Shown here one piece after another: positions 6,924 to 15,516 of a stretch of 54,282 bases of DNA (positions are counted from its first letter, which is position 1; each line of letters starts with the position of its first letter). The notes beneath the pieces are model-generated. The model did not search any database. It saw only the letters and a list, made by a program, of their open reading frames with translations, and was not told the origin of the DNA. The stretch comes from Scatosoma sp045643825. Lineage in GTDB: Bacteria > Bacillota > Clostridia > Christensenellales > Borkfalkiaceae. Both the position numbers and the translations under genes were made by a program. The stretch lies in assembly GCA_045643825.1 (NCBI GenBank), contig JAZRFV010000062.1, forward strand, positions 1-54,282. Direction: 5' to 3'.

Positions 6924-8882
6924 ATGTCTGTTTTGGATTGTTTACGTAAAAATCGTACCTTACTTCGTTGTATCGTGTATATTATTGATGCGGCGCTTGT
7001 TATACTTGCGGCACTTTGCTCGTTTACGGTATTAACATGGGGTGAAAAATTTGAATATTTAAACAGTACGGCGTTTTGGGTTTGGTTAATCGTCAACGTT
7101 GCACTTGTTCTTATATTGTTCACGGGGCTTGGGATGTATTCCGTCGGTTTTTCCTCCGTCGGTATGCCTGAAGCAATGCGTGTAGTGGTGTTAAGTGCTC
7201 TTATGGGCGGCTTAAACATAATTTTTGTGTTTGTTTCCAATATTTTCGATGCCGCTTGGGTTACTGCCAATAAATTCTCTTATACCGCAATGGGCGTTTA
7301 TGCGGTGTTGATGATGGGATTTATTGGGTGTTTCCGCTTCTCAAAGCGTTTTATGCGTTCGGCAAAACACTTCGTTGATTCGATGATGCGTAAGGACGAA
7401 AAGAATGTATTGATTATCGGCTACAACGACGATGCGTTTACCTTGATTAGAAGCATTACGGGTAGGGTAAACAGCCCCTATAAACCTGTTTGTATGCTGG
7501 AAATGGACGAAAGCTACATAGGGAAGCGTCTTGGCGACGTGCGTGTCGTTGGTACGGTGAAGGATGTGAAGCTGTTCGTAAAGCGTTACAATGTTGACGA
7601 AATTTTCATTGTAATATCTTCCGCTGAAAAGGGCTTAATTCGTGATATTTTACAACACTGTAAGGAATGTAACTGTAAAATTAAGCTCATGCCGGAATTG
7701 AACGAGTTGACGGGCGGTGAATTGTCCGTTGCGAAGCTTCGTCCCGTTGATGTAGCGGACTTGCTTGGTAGAGAGCAAAAGAACGTCAATTTGGATGAGA
7801 TTATGGGCTATATCGAGCATAAGCGTGTCCTCGTTACGGGTGGCGGTGGCTCTATCGGTAGCGAGCTGTGTCGCCAAATCGCTTCGCACAACCCTGCGGA
7901 ATTGATTATTTTGGATATTTATGAAAATAATGCGTACGATATCGAGCAGGAATTGAAGGAAAAATACCCTCGTTTGAACTTGGTTACCTTGATTGCGAGC
8001 ATTCGTGATAAGGGTAAAGTGCGTAATGTTTTTGAAACCTACCGTCCGCAAATTGTCTTCAATGCAGCTGCACATAAACACGTACCTTTGATGGAAACCA
8101 GTCCTAATGAAGCGGTGAAAAACAACGTTTTCGGTACGCTGAACGTGGCAAGAGCGGCTGAAGAATTCAAGGTGGATACCTTTGTGCAAATTTCCACGGA
8201 TAAAGCGGTAAATCCCACCAATATCATGGGTGCAACCAAGCGTATTTGTGAAATGATTATCCAAACGATTGGCCGTCACAGTCAGCATACCAACTTTGTT
8301 GCCGTACGTTTTGGTAACGTGCTTGGATCCAACGGATCGGTAATTCCGTTGTTTAAAAAGCAAATCGCACACGGCGGTCCCGTAACGGTTACCCATAAGG
8401 ATATTATCCGTTACTTTATGACCATTCCCGAGGCGGTTTCCCTCGTTTTGCAGGCAGGTGCATACGCAAAGAGTGGACAAATTTTCGTCTTGGATATGGG
8501 CGAGCCTGTAAAAATTTACGACCTCGCTTACAACCTCATCAAGATGTCGGGGTTGGAGCCGAACGTGGATATTCAAATCGTTTGTACGGGGTTAAGACCT
8601 GGTGAAAAGCTGTTTGAGGAGCGTTTGATGGCGGAGGAAGGCTTGCAAAAGACGGCAAACGGCTTGATCAATATCGCAAAGCCTTTGGCACTTGACGAGG
8701 AAAATCTTTGGACAACCCTCGACAGCCTTTACGAAGCGGCTTACAGCGAAACGGACAGCATGAAGGAATGGGTAAAGCGTTTGGTGCCTACCTATACGAT
8801 TGACAAACGCAATGGCGTGAAAGAAATTTTAGAAAAGCAGGCGGAAGAAACAGCCACGGAAACGGCGAAAACGCTGGCTTAA
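6924..8882 (+). CDS. membrane-bound nucleoside-diphosphate-sugar epimerase/dehydratase (FlaA1/CapD/WbpM type)
   Basis: 652 residues with four N-terminal membrane helices (about 10-140), a CoA-binding-like Rossmann region (about 150-285) and a C-terminal extended SDR domain with TGGGGSIGSE at the NAD loop. The active-site stretch STDKAVNPTNIMGATKR has Met where classical SDRs have Tyr, as known for the 4,6-dehydratases PglF, WbpM and CapD, which act on UDP-GlcNAc. It probably makes a modified sugar for surface polysaccharide. The start is the ATG at 6924 with GGGGG six bases upstream. No glycosyltransferase genes are nearby. Confidence 0.92.
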   Translation: MSVLDCLRKNRTLLRCIVYIIDAALVILAALCSFTVLTWGEKFEYLNSTAFWVWLIVNVALVLILFTGLGMYSVGFSSVGMPEAMRVVVLSALMGGLNIIFVFVSNIFDAAWVTANKFSYTAMGVYAVLMMGFIGCFRFSKRFMRSAKHFVDSMMRKDEKNVLIIGYNDDAFTLIRSITGRVNSPYKPVCMLEMDESYIGKRLGDVRVVGTVKDVKLFVKRYNVDEIFIVISSAEKGLIRDILQHCKECNCKIKLMPELNELTGGELSVAKLRPVDVADLLGREQKNVNLDEIMGYIEHKRVLVTGGGGSIGSELCRQIASHNPAELIILDIYENNAYDIEQELKEKYPRLNLVTLIASIRDKGKVRNVFETYRPQIVFNAAAHKHVPLMETSPNEAVKNNVFGTLNVARAAEEFKVDTFVQISTDKAVNPTNIMGATKRICEMIIQTIGRHSQHTNFVAVRFGNVLGSNGSVIPLFKKQIAHGGPVTVTHKDIIRYFMTIPEAVSLVLQAGAYAKSGQIFVLDMGEPVKIYDLAYNLIKMSGLEPNVDIQIVCTGLRPGEKLFEERLMAEEGLQKTANGLINIAKPLALDEENLWTTLDSLYEAAYSETDSMKEWVKRLVPTYTIDKRNGVKEILEKQAEETATETAKTLA

Positions 8883-8937
8883 ATACTTCATTTGTAATCT
8901 TGAATGGTGCAAATGAGAAAGAAGGATAGTTATTGAT

Positions 8938-9546
8938 ATGGTTTTAGCGAATACTTTATTGTTTTCGATTGCCGACATATCGCAACGGGTGGTATCGGCC
9001 CTTGATGGTGCATTAGGGAAGGGGTATCCCCTTCTTTTTAATGCGATAGGGGTGATATCCATCTTCTTACAGTTTATGATTTTCCAAATGGAAAACAAAA
9101 AGAAAATTGTTTTCGTAGGGATTTTAAGCGATATCGGTTGGTTGTCTTATTTTTGTTTGCAGGGGGATTTTATCAGCTCCACGGCAAATATTATCGGTAT
9201 AATGAGCAAGCTTGTGATTACGCAACAAGGGAAACACCGTTGGGCGGAAAGTAAACTGTGGAATATTTTCTTCGTCGTGTTTGCGGCGGCGTTCTCTATT
9301 TTGACGTTCAAGCAATGGATGGATATCTTTGCCTTGATGGCTTGCACCTTATCGATCCTTGCCTTCTTTATGACGAAGGAAAGCAACATCCGTAAGGTGG
9401 CGTTGCTTGCGTATTGTGCCTTTGCCTGCAATAGCATCTCCAAGCTGTACGTCGTTGCGCTGATTGCGGATATTACCGCATTGATTTCTTGTGGATTGGC
9501 GTTGTATCGTTATAGAAATCAAGAAGTGAAAGAGAATAAGGAGTAA
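8938..9546 (+). CDS. YgjV-family inner membrane protein
   Basis: 202 residues with about five to six hydrophobic helices. The pattern of a first helix followed by QMENKKK and GILSDIGWLSYFCLQGD, then an ITQQGKHRWAE-type loop, matches the YgjV family (PF10688) of unknown function. AAGGAT lies ten bases upstream of the ATG at 8938. The preceding epimerase ends 55 bp upstream, with no promoter that I can see between them. A rho-independent terminator follows at 9570-9600. Confidence 0.75.
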   Translation: MVLANTLLFSIADISQRVVSALDGALGKGYPLLFNAIGVISIFLQFMIFQMENKKKIVFVGILSDIGWLSYFCLQGDFISSTANIIGIMSKLVITQQGKHRWAESKLWNIFFVVFAAAFSILTFKQWMDIFALMACTLSILAFFMTKESNIRKVALLAYCAFACNSISKLYVVALIADITALISCGLALYRYRNQEVKENKE

Positions 9547-9569
9547 TATATTGCATTTAATATAAAGAT

Positions 9570-9600
9570 AAAGACGGCAATGTGCCGTCTTTATTTTTTT
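9570..9600 (+). terminator. terminator after the YgjV gene
   Basis: A 10-bp stem, AAAGACGGCA and TGCCGTCTTT, with a three-base loop, followed by ATTTTTTT. Confidence 0.92.
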
Positions 9601-9772
9601 AGATAAGCTATATTTTTGCGCGAGTGCGAGGGCGTCGTCGCACCGTTGAGGTGGCGTAAGAAATAAGTGCCGTACTGCGGATGCTCCTCGCGCGAACCGC
9701 TGATAATTCAGCGTTTCTCACGATTATCAACAAAAAAAGGACACGCCATAAGGCGTGCCGTTTTTTTTGTGG
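9601..9772. repeat. tandem repeat unit 1 of the tRNA-Ala downstream region
   Basis: A ~172-bp unit beginning AGATAAGC, which is the complement of the 3' acceptor and T-stem end of tRNA-Ala. It then carries GGGCGTCGTCGCACCGTTGAGG, truncated here to its first part GGGCGTCGTCGCACC, a CGCTGA/TCAGCG hairpin and a terminator (ACACGCC/GGCGTGC with T8). It is about 90% identical to the next unit. No coding gene is supported in 9601-9936. Confidence 0.85.
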
Positions 9773-9942
9773 AGATAAGCTATATTCTCGCTTTTAGCGA
9801 GGGCGTCGTCGCACCGTTGAGGTTATGTAAGAAATAAGTGCCGTACTGCGGATGCTCCTCGCGCGAACCGCTGATAATTCAGCGTTTCTCACGATTATCG
9901 ACAAAAAAAGGGCACGCCATAAGGCGTGCCGTTTTTTGGTGG
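9773..9942. repeat. tandem repeat unit 2, joined to tRNA-Ala
   Basis: The second copy (170 bp) again starts with AGATAAGC at 9773 and ends at the intact tRNA-Ala, whose own AGATAAGC starts at 9943. It differs from unit 1 mainly in the first 40 bases (a CTCGC/GCGAG hairpin here) and at scattered single bases. Confidence 0.85.
9903..9937 (-). terminator. terminator of tRNA-Ala
   Basis: GGCACGCC (9911-9918) and GGCGTGCC (9923-9930) form an 8-bp stem with loop ATAA, flanked by A-runs and T-runs on both sides, directly after the tRNA CCA end. A near-identical copy occurs in repeat unit 1 (9732-9768). Confidence 0.88.
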
Positions 9943-10012
9943 AGATAAGCGGATTCGAACCGCTGGCCTTCTCGTTGCGAACGAGACGCTCTACCAACTG
10001 AGCCATATCCCC
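9937..10012 (-). tRNA. tRNA-Ala(CGC)
   Basis: The minus strand gives GGGGATATGGCTCAGTTGG, a full cloverleaf with acceptor GGGGATA/TATCTCC including the G3-U70 wobble pair that marks alanine tRNAs. The anticodon stem TCTCG/CGAGA encloses TTCGCAA, anticodon CGC. The T loop is GTTCGAATCC and CCA is encoded. Confidence 0.93.
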
Positions 10013-10023
10013 AAAGCATTTTT

Positions 10024-10052
10024 ATTATAATCCTTTTTTCGTTGCTTGTCAA
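10024..10052 (-). promoter_or_regulatory. promoter of tRNA-Ala
   Basis: Perfect TTGACA (10047-10052) and TATAAT (10024-10029) on the minus strand with a 17-bp spacer, just upstream of the tRNA. Confidence 0.93.
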
Positions 10053-10084
10053 TAATTTTTTAAAAAATATCCAAAATTTTCTTG

Positions 10085-10112
10085 AAAAAACACGCCCACA
10101 AGCTGTGGGCGC
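10085..10112 (-). terminator. terminator of the LysR gene
   Basis: On the minus strand CGCCCACA, loop GCT, TGTGGGCG is followed by TGTTTTTTC, eight bases after the LysR stop codon. Confidence 0.9.
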
Positions 10113-10119
10113 ATTCTAC

Positions 10120-10983
10120 TTACATTTCTTCGTCAAATTTGTTTTCCAGGAATTTCTTCACGTCGTAGCTGCTCTTATACACAAGATAGGTGGTAATATT
10201 CGGCACCGAGAAATCCTTCAATTTTACTTCTTCCAACAACCCTGCTTCAATCTTTTCCTTTACAAGGTGGTAGGGAAGGAAGGAGTAACCAAGTCCGCTC
10301 TTCAAATAGGGCAACAGCTTGGATGAGTTATCTACGTCCAAACGGAAGAGGTGGTTTTTCGGGAAGAGGGAACGGATAAACACGCCTGCTTCCGAAAGGT
10401 TAAAATCGCACATCAAATAGGGGATTTTTGCCAGTTGATCCTTGTAGATACCATTCGGGTATTCATTCATACCCTTTTTGCATACCAAAGCCACTCGGTC
10501 AACGTCGTGCACGTCGCAGTTATATCCCAAACGCTTCAAGGGAATCGCCGAGAAGACCATATCGAGCATGTTATCCTGCAACTGCTGAAGTAAATCCAAC
10601 GAATGGCCAAGGATTACCTTGATAGAGGTGATAGAGTTATTCTTCAAGCATTCGCTGATGAAGGGTTTGAGGTACACTTCGTAGCAGGTGTTGATTGCGC
10701 CGATGGAGAATTTACGGCTGTGGCTGGACAACGCGTTCATTTCCTCGATAGAGGTGTTTTGCAATTCCAAAATACGCTCTGCATAGCGCAAGAAGATTTC
10801 ACCTGCTTCCGTCAACTTTACCGTTTTCGAGCCACGGGTAAACAGCTTTTTACCAACTTCCTTTTCAAGCTCGCTGATACGGTTCGTAACGGTAGATTGT
10901 GCGATATATAATTGTTCCGCCGCAAGGGTGAAATTCTTTACTTTTGACAAAAATATAAATGTTTTCAGTTCTTCAGTATTCAT
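10120..10983 (-). CDS. LysR-family transcriptional regulator
   Basis: 287 residues with the LysR N-terminal winged helix (1-60: FTLAAEQLYIAQSTVTNRI, then ISELEKEVGKKLFTR) and a periplasmic-binding-like effector domain (about 90-285). The effector is not evident. It is divergent from yggS: the two -35 boxes lie only about 60 bp apart (11054 and 11114), so a regulator bound between them could act on both its own gene and the yggS cluster (inference). The start codon has a weak GCGAGGAT site. A strong terminator follows. Confidence 0.9.
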   Translation of the reverse strand: MNTEELKTFIFLSKVKNFTLAAEQLYIAQSTVTNRISELEKEVGKKLFTRGSKTVKLTEAGEIFLRYAERILELQNTSIEEMNALSSHSRKFSIGAINTCYEVYLKPFISECLKNNSITSIKVILGHSLDLLQQLQDNMLDMVFSAIPLKRLGYNCDVHDVDRVALVCKKGMNEYPNGIYKDQLAKIPYLMCDFNLSEAGVFIRSLFPKNHLFRLDVDNSSKLLPYLKSGLGYSFLPYHLVKEKIEAGLLEEVKLKDFSVPNITTYLVYKSSYDVKKFLENKFDEEM

Positions 10984-11025
10984 AGAAAAAATTGATTATC
11001 CTCGCCGTATTGATTTATCATTTCT

Positions 11026-11054
11026 ATTATAGCTTGTAAAAATGAAAAAATCAA
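11026..11054 (-). promoter_or_regulatory. promoter of the LysR gene
   Basis: TTGATT (11049-11054) and TATAAT (11026-11031) on the minus strand, 17-bp spacer. Confidence 0.82.
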
Positions 11055-11113
11055 CTGTTCGACCTATAAAAAATTCCGAAAAAACAAACTTTTTTTATTT
11101 TTACTGCGTAAGG

Positions 11114-11142
11114 TTGACAAATCGCCTGAAAAAGTATATACT
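11114..11142 (+). promoter_or_regulatory. promoter of the yggS cluster
   Basis: TTGACA (11114-11119) and TATACT (11137-11142), 17-bp spacer, 33 bp before the chosen yggS start. Confidence 0.88.
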
Positions 11143-11174
11143 TAATGGTAGAATTCTTGCAGGGAGGGCCCGTG

Positions 11175-11858
11175 ATGCCACTCGACGAAATTAAACAACG
11201 TGTACAGCAAATCAAAACAGAAATAGCCAAAGGCAATCCCTTTGGTGAAAAGGTCTTGCTTGTTGCGGCGACGAAAACGCAAACGGTGGAGGCGATTAAC
11301 ACCGCAATTTCGGCGGGCGCGGATGCTGTTGCGGAGAATAAACCGCAGGAATTCCGTGATAAAAATGACTTTTTGTTGCCTTGTCCCAGACATTTTATTG
11401 GGCATTTGCAAACGAATAAGGTCAAGTATTTGATAGGGAAAGTGGAGCTTTATCATTCTTGTGATCGCGACGAGTTGGTAGAGGAAATCGCCCGTCGTTC
11501 GAAAAATGCAGGCATTTGCTCTAACCTGTTGATACAAATCAACATCGGGGATGAGGAAACGAAGGGCGGTTACGCATACGAAACCGCAAAGGAAACCTTT
11601 GCCCGTATTTCCAAAACGGAAGGGCTGTGTGTAAAAGGCTTTATGGCGATGCTTCCTGCAGAGAAGGACGAAGAAACCCTTCGAACATTGACAAGAAAGA
11701 TGCGTGCTTTATTCGATTGGGCAAAAACGCAATCAAGCGAGGTGGAATATCTCTCTATGGGTATGAGTGGCGACTATGCATTGTGTATTGAAGAGGGGAG
11801 CAACGTGATTCGCGTAGGCTCTACGATTTTTGGCGCGAGGAATTATGCAAACGGATAA
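11175..11858 (+). CDS. yggS: YggS-family PLP homeostasis protein
   Basis: A 227-residue alanine-racemase-fold protein that binds pyridoxal phosphate through Lys34 in VAATKTQ. Family signatures FIGHLQTNK, QINIGDEETKGG and LSMGMSGDY are present. YggS/PLPHP proteins buffer cellular PLP and affect amino acid pools; no catalytic activity is established. The start at 11175 has GGAGGG eight bases upstream; the longer frame would begin inside the 5' untranslated region. The next gene overlaps it by 14 bp, so they are translationally coupled. Confidence 0.93.
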   Translation: MPLDEIKQRVQQIKTEIAKGNPFGEKVLLVAATKTQTVEAINTAISAGADAVAENKPQEFRDKNDFLLPCPRHFIGHLQTNKVKYLIGKVELYHSCDRDELVEEIARRSKNAGICSNLLIQINIGDEETKGGYAYETAKETFARISKTEGLCVKGFMAMLPAEKDEETLRTLTRKMRALFDWAKTQSSEVEYLSMGMSGDYALCIEEGSNVIRVGSTIFGARNYANG

Positions 11859-12714
11859 AAAAGAGAAGAGAAAAAAGAATAAAAAACGCAGGATTGCGAT
11901 TTGGTTATCCGTTTTGACCTTCGTTGTTGCGGTGCTTTCATTCTTGCAAATCGGTTGTGTTTACGCGGATAAGAGCTGGACGCACTTTTACCCTGATTAT
12001 GAAAAGGTGGAGATTGGTACACTTTTAGGGAAGACGGAACTTACCGAGTCTGATTACGAGCTTATTTATCGTCAAACGGGTTTAACAAAGTTAGGCGTTG
12101 ACGGGCTGTTGGAAAAAGGGAAGGCGAAACGCATTTTAGAAATCCAAGAGGCATTTTTTAAAAAGCAGGATATAATCGTTGACAATTTCAATCCGTACAC
12201 CTATTCGGAGGAAATCAACGATATTATCCCTATGGCACAGTTGGAACCTGGTGACATTTTGGTGACGGCAACGGTACGTGTTTCGTGGCTTCGTTACGGA
12301 CATGCTGCCTTGGTTGTGGATCCTGATGAGGGGTTGGCGCTCGAATCTATGTCTCCAGGGACGAGCAGTACCTATAACAGCGTAACGGATTTTGCAAAGC
12401 TCGCAAACTTTATGATTTTGCGTCCAAAGGTGGACAAGGAAACGAAGGCGGAAATTTTGGATTACGCGCACGCAAACTTATACGGGATACCGTATCGTTT
12501 TACGGTGGGGATATTCTACAAGAAATATCCCGAAACCTTGCGTGTATCTCAATGTGCGCATTTGGTTTGGTATGCGTACAATAAGTTTGGGTATGATTTA
12601 GACAGTGATGGCGGTGGCATTGTTAAACCGCAGGATATGGTATGTTCTGACCACGTAGAGGTGGTGCAGGCGTATGGGTTTGATTTAGATTGGTTGTGGG
12701 GTAAAAATGAGTAA
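11845..12714 (+). CDS. membrane-anchored permuted papain-like (YiiX/YaeF) hydrolase
   Basis: 289 residues: a very basic N terminus, one membrane anchor (about 17-35) and an exported domain. The motif GDILVTATVRVSWLRYGHAA, with His in GHAAL, and the later QCAHLVWYAYNKFG with Cys after it follow the circularly permuted NlpC/P60-like order (His before Cys) of the YiiX/YaeF group. These act as amidases or peptidases, perhaps on cell wall or lipids; the substrate is unknown. The start is the ATG at 11845 with GAGGA upstream. It overlaps yggS and the following SDR gene. Confidence 0.72.
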   Translation: MQTDKKEKRKKNKKRRIAIWLSVLTFVVAVLSFLQIGCVYADKSWTHFYPDYEKVEIGTLLGKTELTESDYELIYRQTGLTKLGVDGLLEKGKAKRILEIQEAFFKKQDIIVDNFNPYTYSEEINDIIPMAQLEPGDILVTATVRVSWLRYGHAALVVDPDEGLALESMSPGTSSTYNSVTDFAKLANFMILRPKVDKETKAEILDYAHANLYGIPYRFTVGIFYKKYPETLRVSQCAHLVWYAYNKFGYDLDSDGGGIVKPQDMVCSDHVEVVQAYGFDLDWLWGKNE

Positions 12715-13501
12715 GAGTTACGCATTGACAACGGGTGCTACGGGCGGCTTGGGTAAGGCGTTTGTTTATACGCTCGCGAGCCGTGGTGATAATTTGCTTT
12801 TGACGGGTAGAAATGAAGAAAAGTTGACCATCTTAAAGATGGATTTGGAAGAAAAATATCCAGGGATAGATATACGCGTATATGCCGCGGATTTGTCAAA
12901 TGAGGGTAGCAGGTACGAGATGATGGAAAAAATTGCCTCGGACGGCGTAAGAATTTCCACCCTCGTAAACGTAGCGGGTGCGGACGTACAAAAGGGCTTG
13001 ATAGAATACACACAGGACAAGATTGCTTTTCAATGTCGTGTGAATTTTGAGGCGGCTGCATCGATGTGCCGTTTTGCCATTGGGCGCAAAGCAACCCGTT
13101 TAGAAATTGTAAACGTTTCCTCCGTATCGGGGATATATCCGATGCCGTATTTTGCGATTTACAGCGCAACGAAAGGGGCATTGACCTCCTTTTCACAAGC
13201 CCTGCGTATGGAAATGATGGGGCAAAACGTTGCTGTAACGGCGATTTTACCTGGCGCAATGCCCACACGTGAGGATATTAAGGAACAAATTAAGGGACAG
13301 GGCCTGTGGGGAAAACTTGCGGCAAAATCGCCCGAGTCGGTTGCAAAAGCATCCTTGAAGGCAGTACGGAAGAATAAGAGTAAGGTGATTGTTGGTTTTT
13401 GGAATAAGATGATGCGTATTTTCACCTGCTGGTTACCAACTTCGTGGCGCTTGAAATTTATTGCCAATCGTTGGAGTAAGATATCCAAGGACGCATTTTA
13501 A
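12707..13501 (+). CDS. short-chain dehydrogenase/reductase
   Basis: A 264-residue classical SDR. The NAD(P) loop TGATGGLG is at residues 9-16, the adenine-side NVAGA replaces the usual NNAG, the catalytic Ser lies in NVSSVSG, and the YSATK pair puts Tyr at 152 and Lys at 156. The basic residue after the loop (TGRNEEKL) favours NADPH. The substrate is unknown. The C-terminal 40 residues are basic and hydrophobic (MMRIFTCWLPTSWRLKF), as in SDRs linked to membrane lipid metabolism. It overlaps the preceding gene by 8 bp and ends at a terminator. Confidence 0.9.
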   Translation: MSKSYALTTGATGGLGKAFVYTLASRGDNLLLTGRNEEKLTILKMDLEEKYPGIDIRVYAADLSNEGSRYEMMEKIASDGVRISTLVNVAGADVQKGLIEYTQDKIAFQCRVNFEAAASMCRFAIGRKATRLEIVNVSSVSGIYPMPYFAIYSATKGALTSFSQALRMEMMGQNVAVTAILPGAMPTREDIKEQIKGQGLWGKLAAKSPESVAKASLKAVRKNKSKVIVGFWNKMMRIFTCWLPTSWRLKFIANRWSKISKDAF

Positions 13502-13543
13502 CCTTCATAAAAATCGTAAAAATACACATACTTTTTTGTGAAT

Positions 13544-13570
13544 AAGCTCCCTCATAGAGGGAGTTTTCAT
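13544..13570 (+). terminator. terminator after the SDR gene
   Basis: CTCCCTC (13547-13553) pairs with GAGGGAG (13557-13563), extended by A-T pairs, followed by TTTTCATTTTTT. Confidence 0.85.
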
Positions 13571-13599
13571 TTTTTCGACAGCTTTTTTTCACAAAACAC

Positions 13600-13628
13600 T
13601 TTACACGGCATTTTTTTTATGTTATACT
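13600..13628 (+). promoter_or_regulatory. promoter of the membrane protein - phosphohexomutase operon
   Basis: TTTACA (13600-13605) and TATACT (13623-13628), 17-bp spacer, 21 bp before the ATG at 13650. Confidence 0.85.
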
Positions 13629-13649
13629 GCTAAATAGAGGGTACATACT

Positions 13650-14471
13650 ATGAAATATACGATACAAACAAGTAAATATATCTTCAAAAATTTCTTCTAT
13701 GTGGTATTGTTTGCGATTATACCTGCATTCGCCTTGTCGTTGTCCTTGGCGGAGGAGGAAATTATAAGGGTTTTGAACGCAGTATTTGTCGGGGATTTCT
13801 CCACGTGGACGTTTTCCGACTTATTCCGTGCGATATCCGTGTTAAACTTCGGTTCTTGGCACTCCATTCTTTCAGGTATGGCGGGTTTGATTGCGCTCGT
13901 GCCGTGTGTGGCACTTTTGATGGCGTTTTTAGACAAGCACTTGCGTTTTGGTAAGCGTACCTTCAACGGCTTGTGGCCGAAACTCAACGACAACTTCATT
14001 TCCACCTTTGGTTATGTGGTACTCTTCTTGTTGATTTACGAGGTATGGGCGGTACTTTTGTCGGCGTTACTATTTTTTGCTTCGCTGATCCCTAATGCGA
14101 TTGCGGTGTATATCATTGCAGGTTGTATTTTTGTGGCGATGCATATCGCCTTGCTTGCGGCGATAGGGGCGATATATCTTTGGTTGCCTTGTATGCAAAT
14201 CACGGGTTTCCATGCGGTAGAGGCGTTGCAGTATTCCCACCAGCTAGTTACCACGGTAAGATGGAGAATTTTACTCGGACAATTGTTATTCCTCTTCGCG
14301 ACGGAGGCGCTTTTGGTGGTTTGCGCGTGGTTCTTGCCTAATGTTGTTATCTTCACGGTATGGACGACGGCGTTGTTTACGGTATTATTGTTGTTCTATT
14401 GCGTACGAATGATGATTGCGTATTTTGAACGCGACCAAATCGAACGCGCGGATTTAAGAAAGTATTATTGA
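13650..14471 (+). CDS. multi-pass membrane protein, unknown function
   Basis: 273 residues with about six hydrophobic helices (around 15-32, 72-92, 115-140, 148-172, 210-230, 232-255) and a polar cytosolic C terminus (YFERDQIERADLRKYY). I do not recognise a specific family; the layout resembles the membrane domains seen beside glycerophosphodiesterases or DUF975-type proteins, but no motif decides it. The GAGGGT site is weak. The stop is TGA, one of only four in the window, and lies 11 bp before the next gene, a similar membrane protein. The pair probably works together. Confidence 0.75.
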   Translation: MKYTIQTSKYIFKNFFYVVLFAIIPAFALSLSLAEEEIIRVLNAVFVGDFSTWTFSDLFRAISVLNFGSWHSILSGMAGLIALVPCVALLMAFLDKHLRFGKRTFNGLWPKLNDNFISTFGYVVLFLLIYEVWAVLLSALLFFASLIPNAIAVYIIAGCIFVAMHIALLAAIGAIYLWLPCMQITGFHAVEALQYSHQLVTTVRWRILLGQLLFLFATEALLVVCAWFLPNVVIFTVWTTALFTVLLLFYCVRMMIAYFERDQIERADLRKYY

Positions 14472-14482
14472 GGTGGAAAAGT

Positions 14483-15499
14483 ATGAGATTTTCAAACAGT
14501 ATTCGTTTATTGATGGAAAATTTTAAGCAAACCTTTAAATTGCTTTTATACCGTGTGGTTATGACGGTAATCGTGGTGGCGCTGTGTAGTGCGTTTGTAT
14601 TGCCTGAAATTATGGAAATCGTCAGCGAGCCCGTTACGAAGGAAATGGCGGAAAATTTCAAGAATATCTTCGCCTCATTCGTGGATCCCAGCTTGGAGGT
14701 TCCCAGCCATTATGCTGAACTCGTATTTGGTGAAAACGGCAATTTGAAGCAGTTTTTTAACTTCATCGTTTCTATGAAGTTAGAATTGATTCTGGTGTTC
14801 TTCGGTTGTGTTTTGGTTTACCTGATCAAGCGTTTCGTGGATACATTGGTCTATTTCACCTTGGGGACGATTGTCAACGATAAAATGTCCACCTATACCG
14901 ATACGCCTTTCTTCACGGCGTTCGTGGCAAACCTCGGCAAATCAAGTAGATACGCGGCGTTATACGTGCCTATCGTTTTCTTATTCGATGTATGCACGTT
15001 TACGGTTTGTTTCGTTTTATTGCGTTTCTTGCCCTTATTTACGGCATTATTCCTTTCAATGACTTTGATAGTGGCTGTGCAGTCGCTTAAATTGACCTTT
15101 ACCAGTCAATGGATGCCTGCGATGTCTACGGATGGGAAAACATTGCGACAAGCACTTCGTTTTACCAATGACCGTGAAAAAAGACAGGTTAGAAAAACCT
15201 TCTGCTTGTACGTAGTTACCGTTTACTTGATTATTATTGTGAATATGATGGCAGGGCTTTTCACCTTCGGCAGCGCATTATTGATTACGATACCTACCTC
15301 TTATTTGTTATTGATTTGCGAACAGTACGTAAATTATTACACGATTAAGGGTAAAAAATATTTCATTACCTATGAAACCATTGCAACCAACCCCGATTAC
15401 GGCGATAGCGAGCATTTCTTCGAATATATTGAGGAAATCGAAAAGGCTACGGAAGAAACGGCTACGGTTGAAGAAGATAATGGAAATAAAGGTATATAA
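14483..15499 (+). CDS. multi-pass membrane protein, partner of the preceding gene
   Basis: 338 residues with about six hydrophobic helices, a polar extracytoplasmic loop after the first (about 50-100) and an acidic C-terminal tail (EEIEKATEETATVEED). I chose the ATG at 14483 because GAGGTGG lies seven bases upstream; the longer frame begins at the TGA of the previous gene with TTG. Its size, helix spacing and adjacency to the 13650 gene suggest a related or interacting pair. No family recognised. The phosphohexomutase gene starts 17 bp downstream, so co-transcription is likely. Confidence 0.75.
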   Translation: MRFSNSIRLLMENFKQTFKLLLYRVVMTVIVVALCSAFVLPEIMEIVSEPVTKEMAENFKNIFASFVDPSLEVPSHYAELVFGENGNLKQFFNFIVSMKLELILVFFGCVLVYLIKRFVDTLVYFTLGTIVNDKMSTYTDTPFFTAFVANLGKSSRYAALYVPIVFLFDVCTFTVCFVLLRFLPLFTALFLSMTLIVAVQSLKLTFTSQWMPAMSTDGKTLRQALRFTNDREKRQVRKTFCLYVVTVYLIIIVNMMAGLFTFGSALLITIPTSYLLLICEQYVNYYTIKGKKYFITYETIATNPDYGDSEHFFEYIEEIEKATEETATVEEDNGNKGI

Positions 15500-15516
15500 T
15501 ATATATGGAGGGAGCA

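Noticed and set aside
7650..8576. Minus-strand ORF of 308 residues inside the epimerase gene
   Set aside because: The plus-strand frame encodes a complete, well-conserved enzyme; the reverse frame shows no motif.
9794..10006. Minus-strand ORF of 70 residues beginning MAQLVERLVRNE
   Set aside because: Its first part is a translation of tRNA-Ala and the rest runs through the repeat unit; this is a common false ORF.
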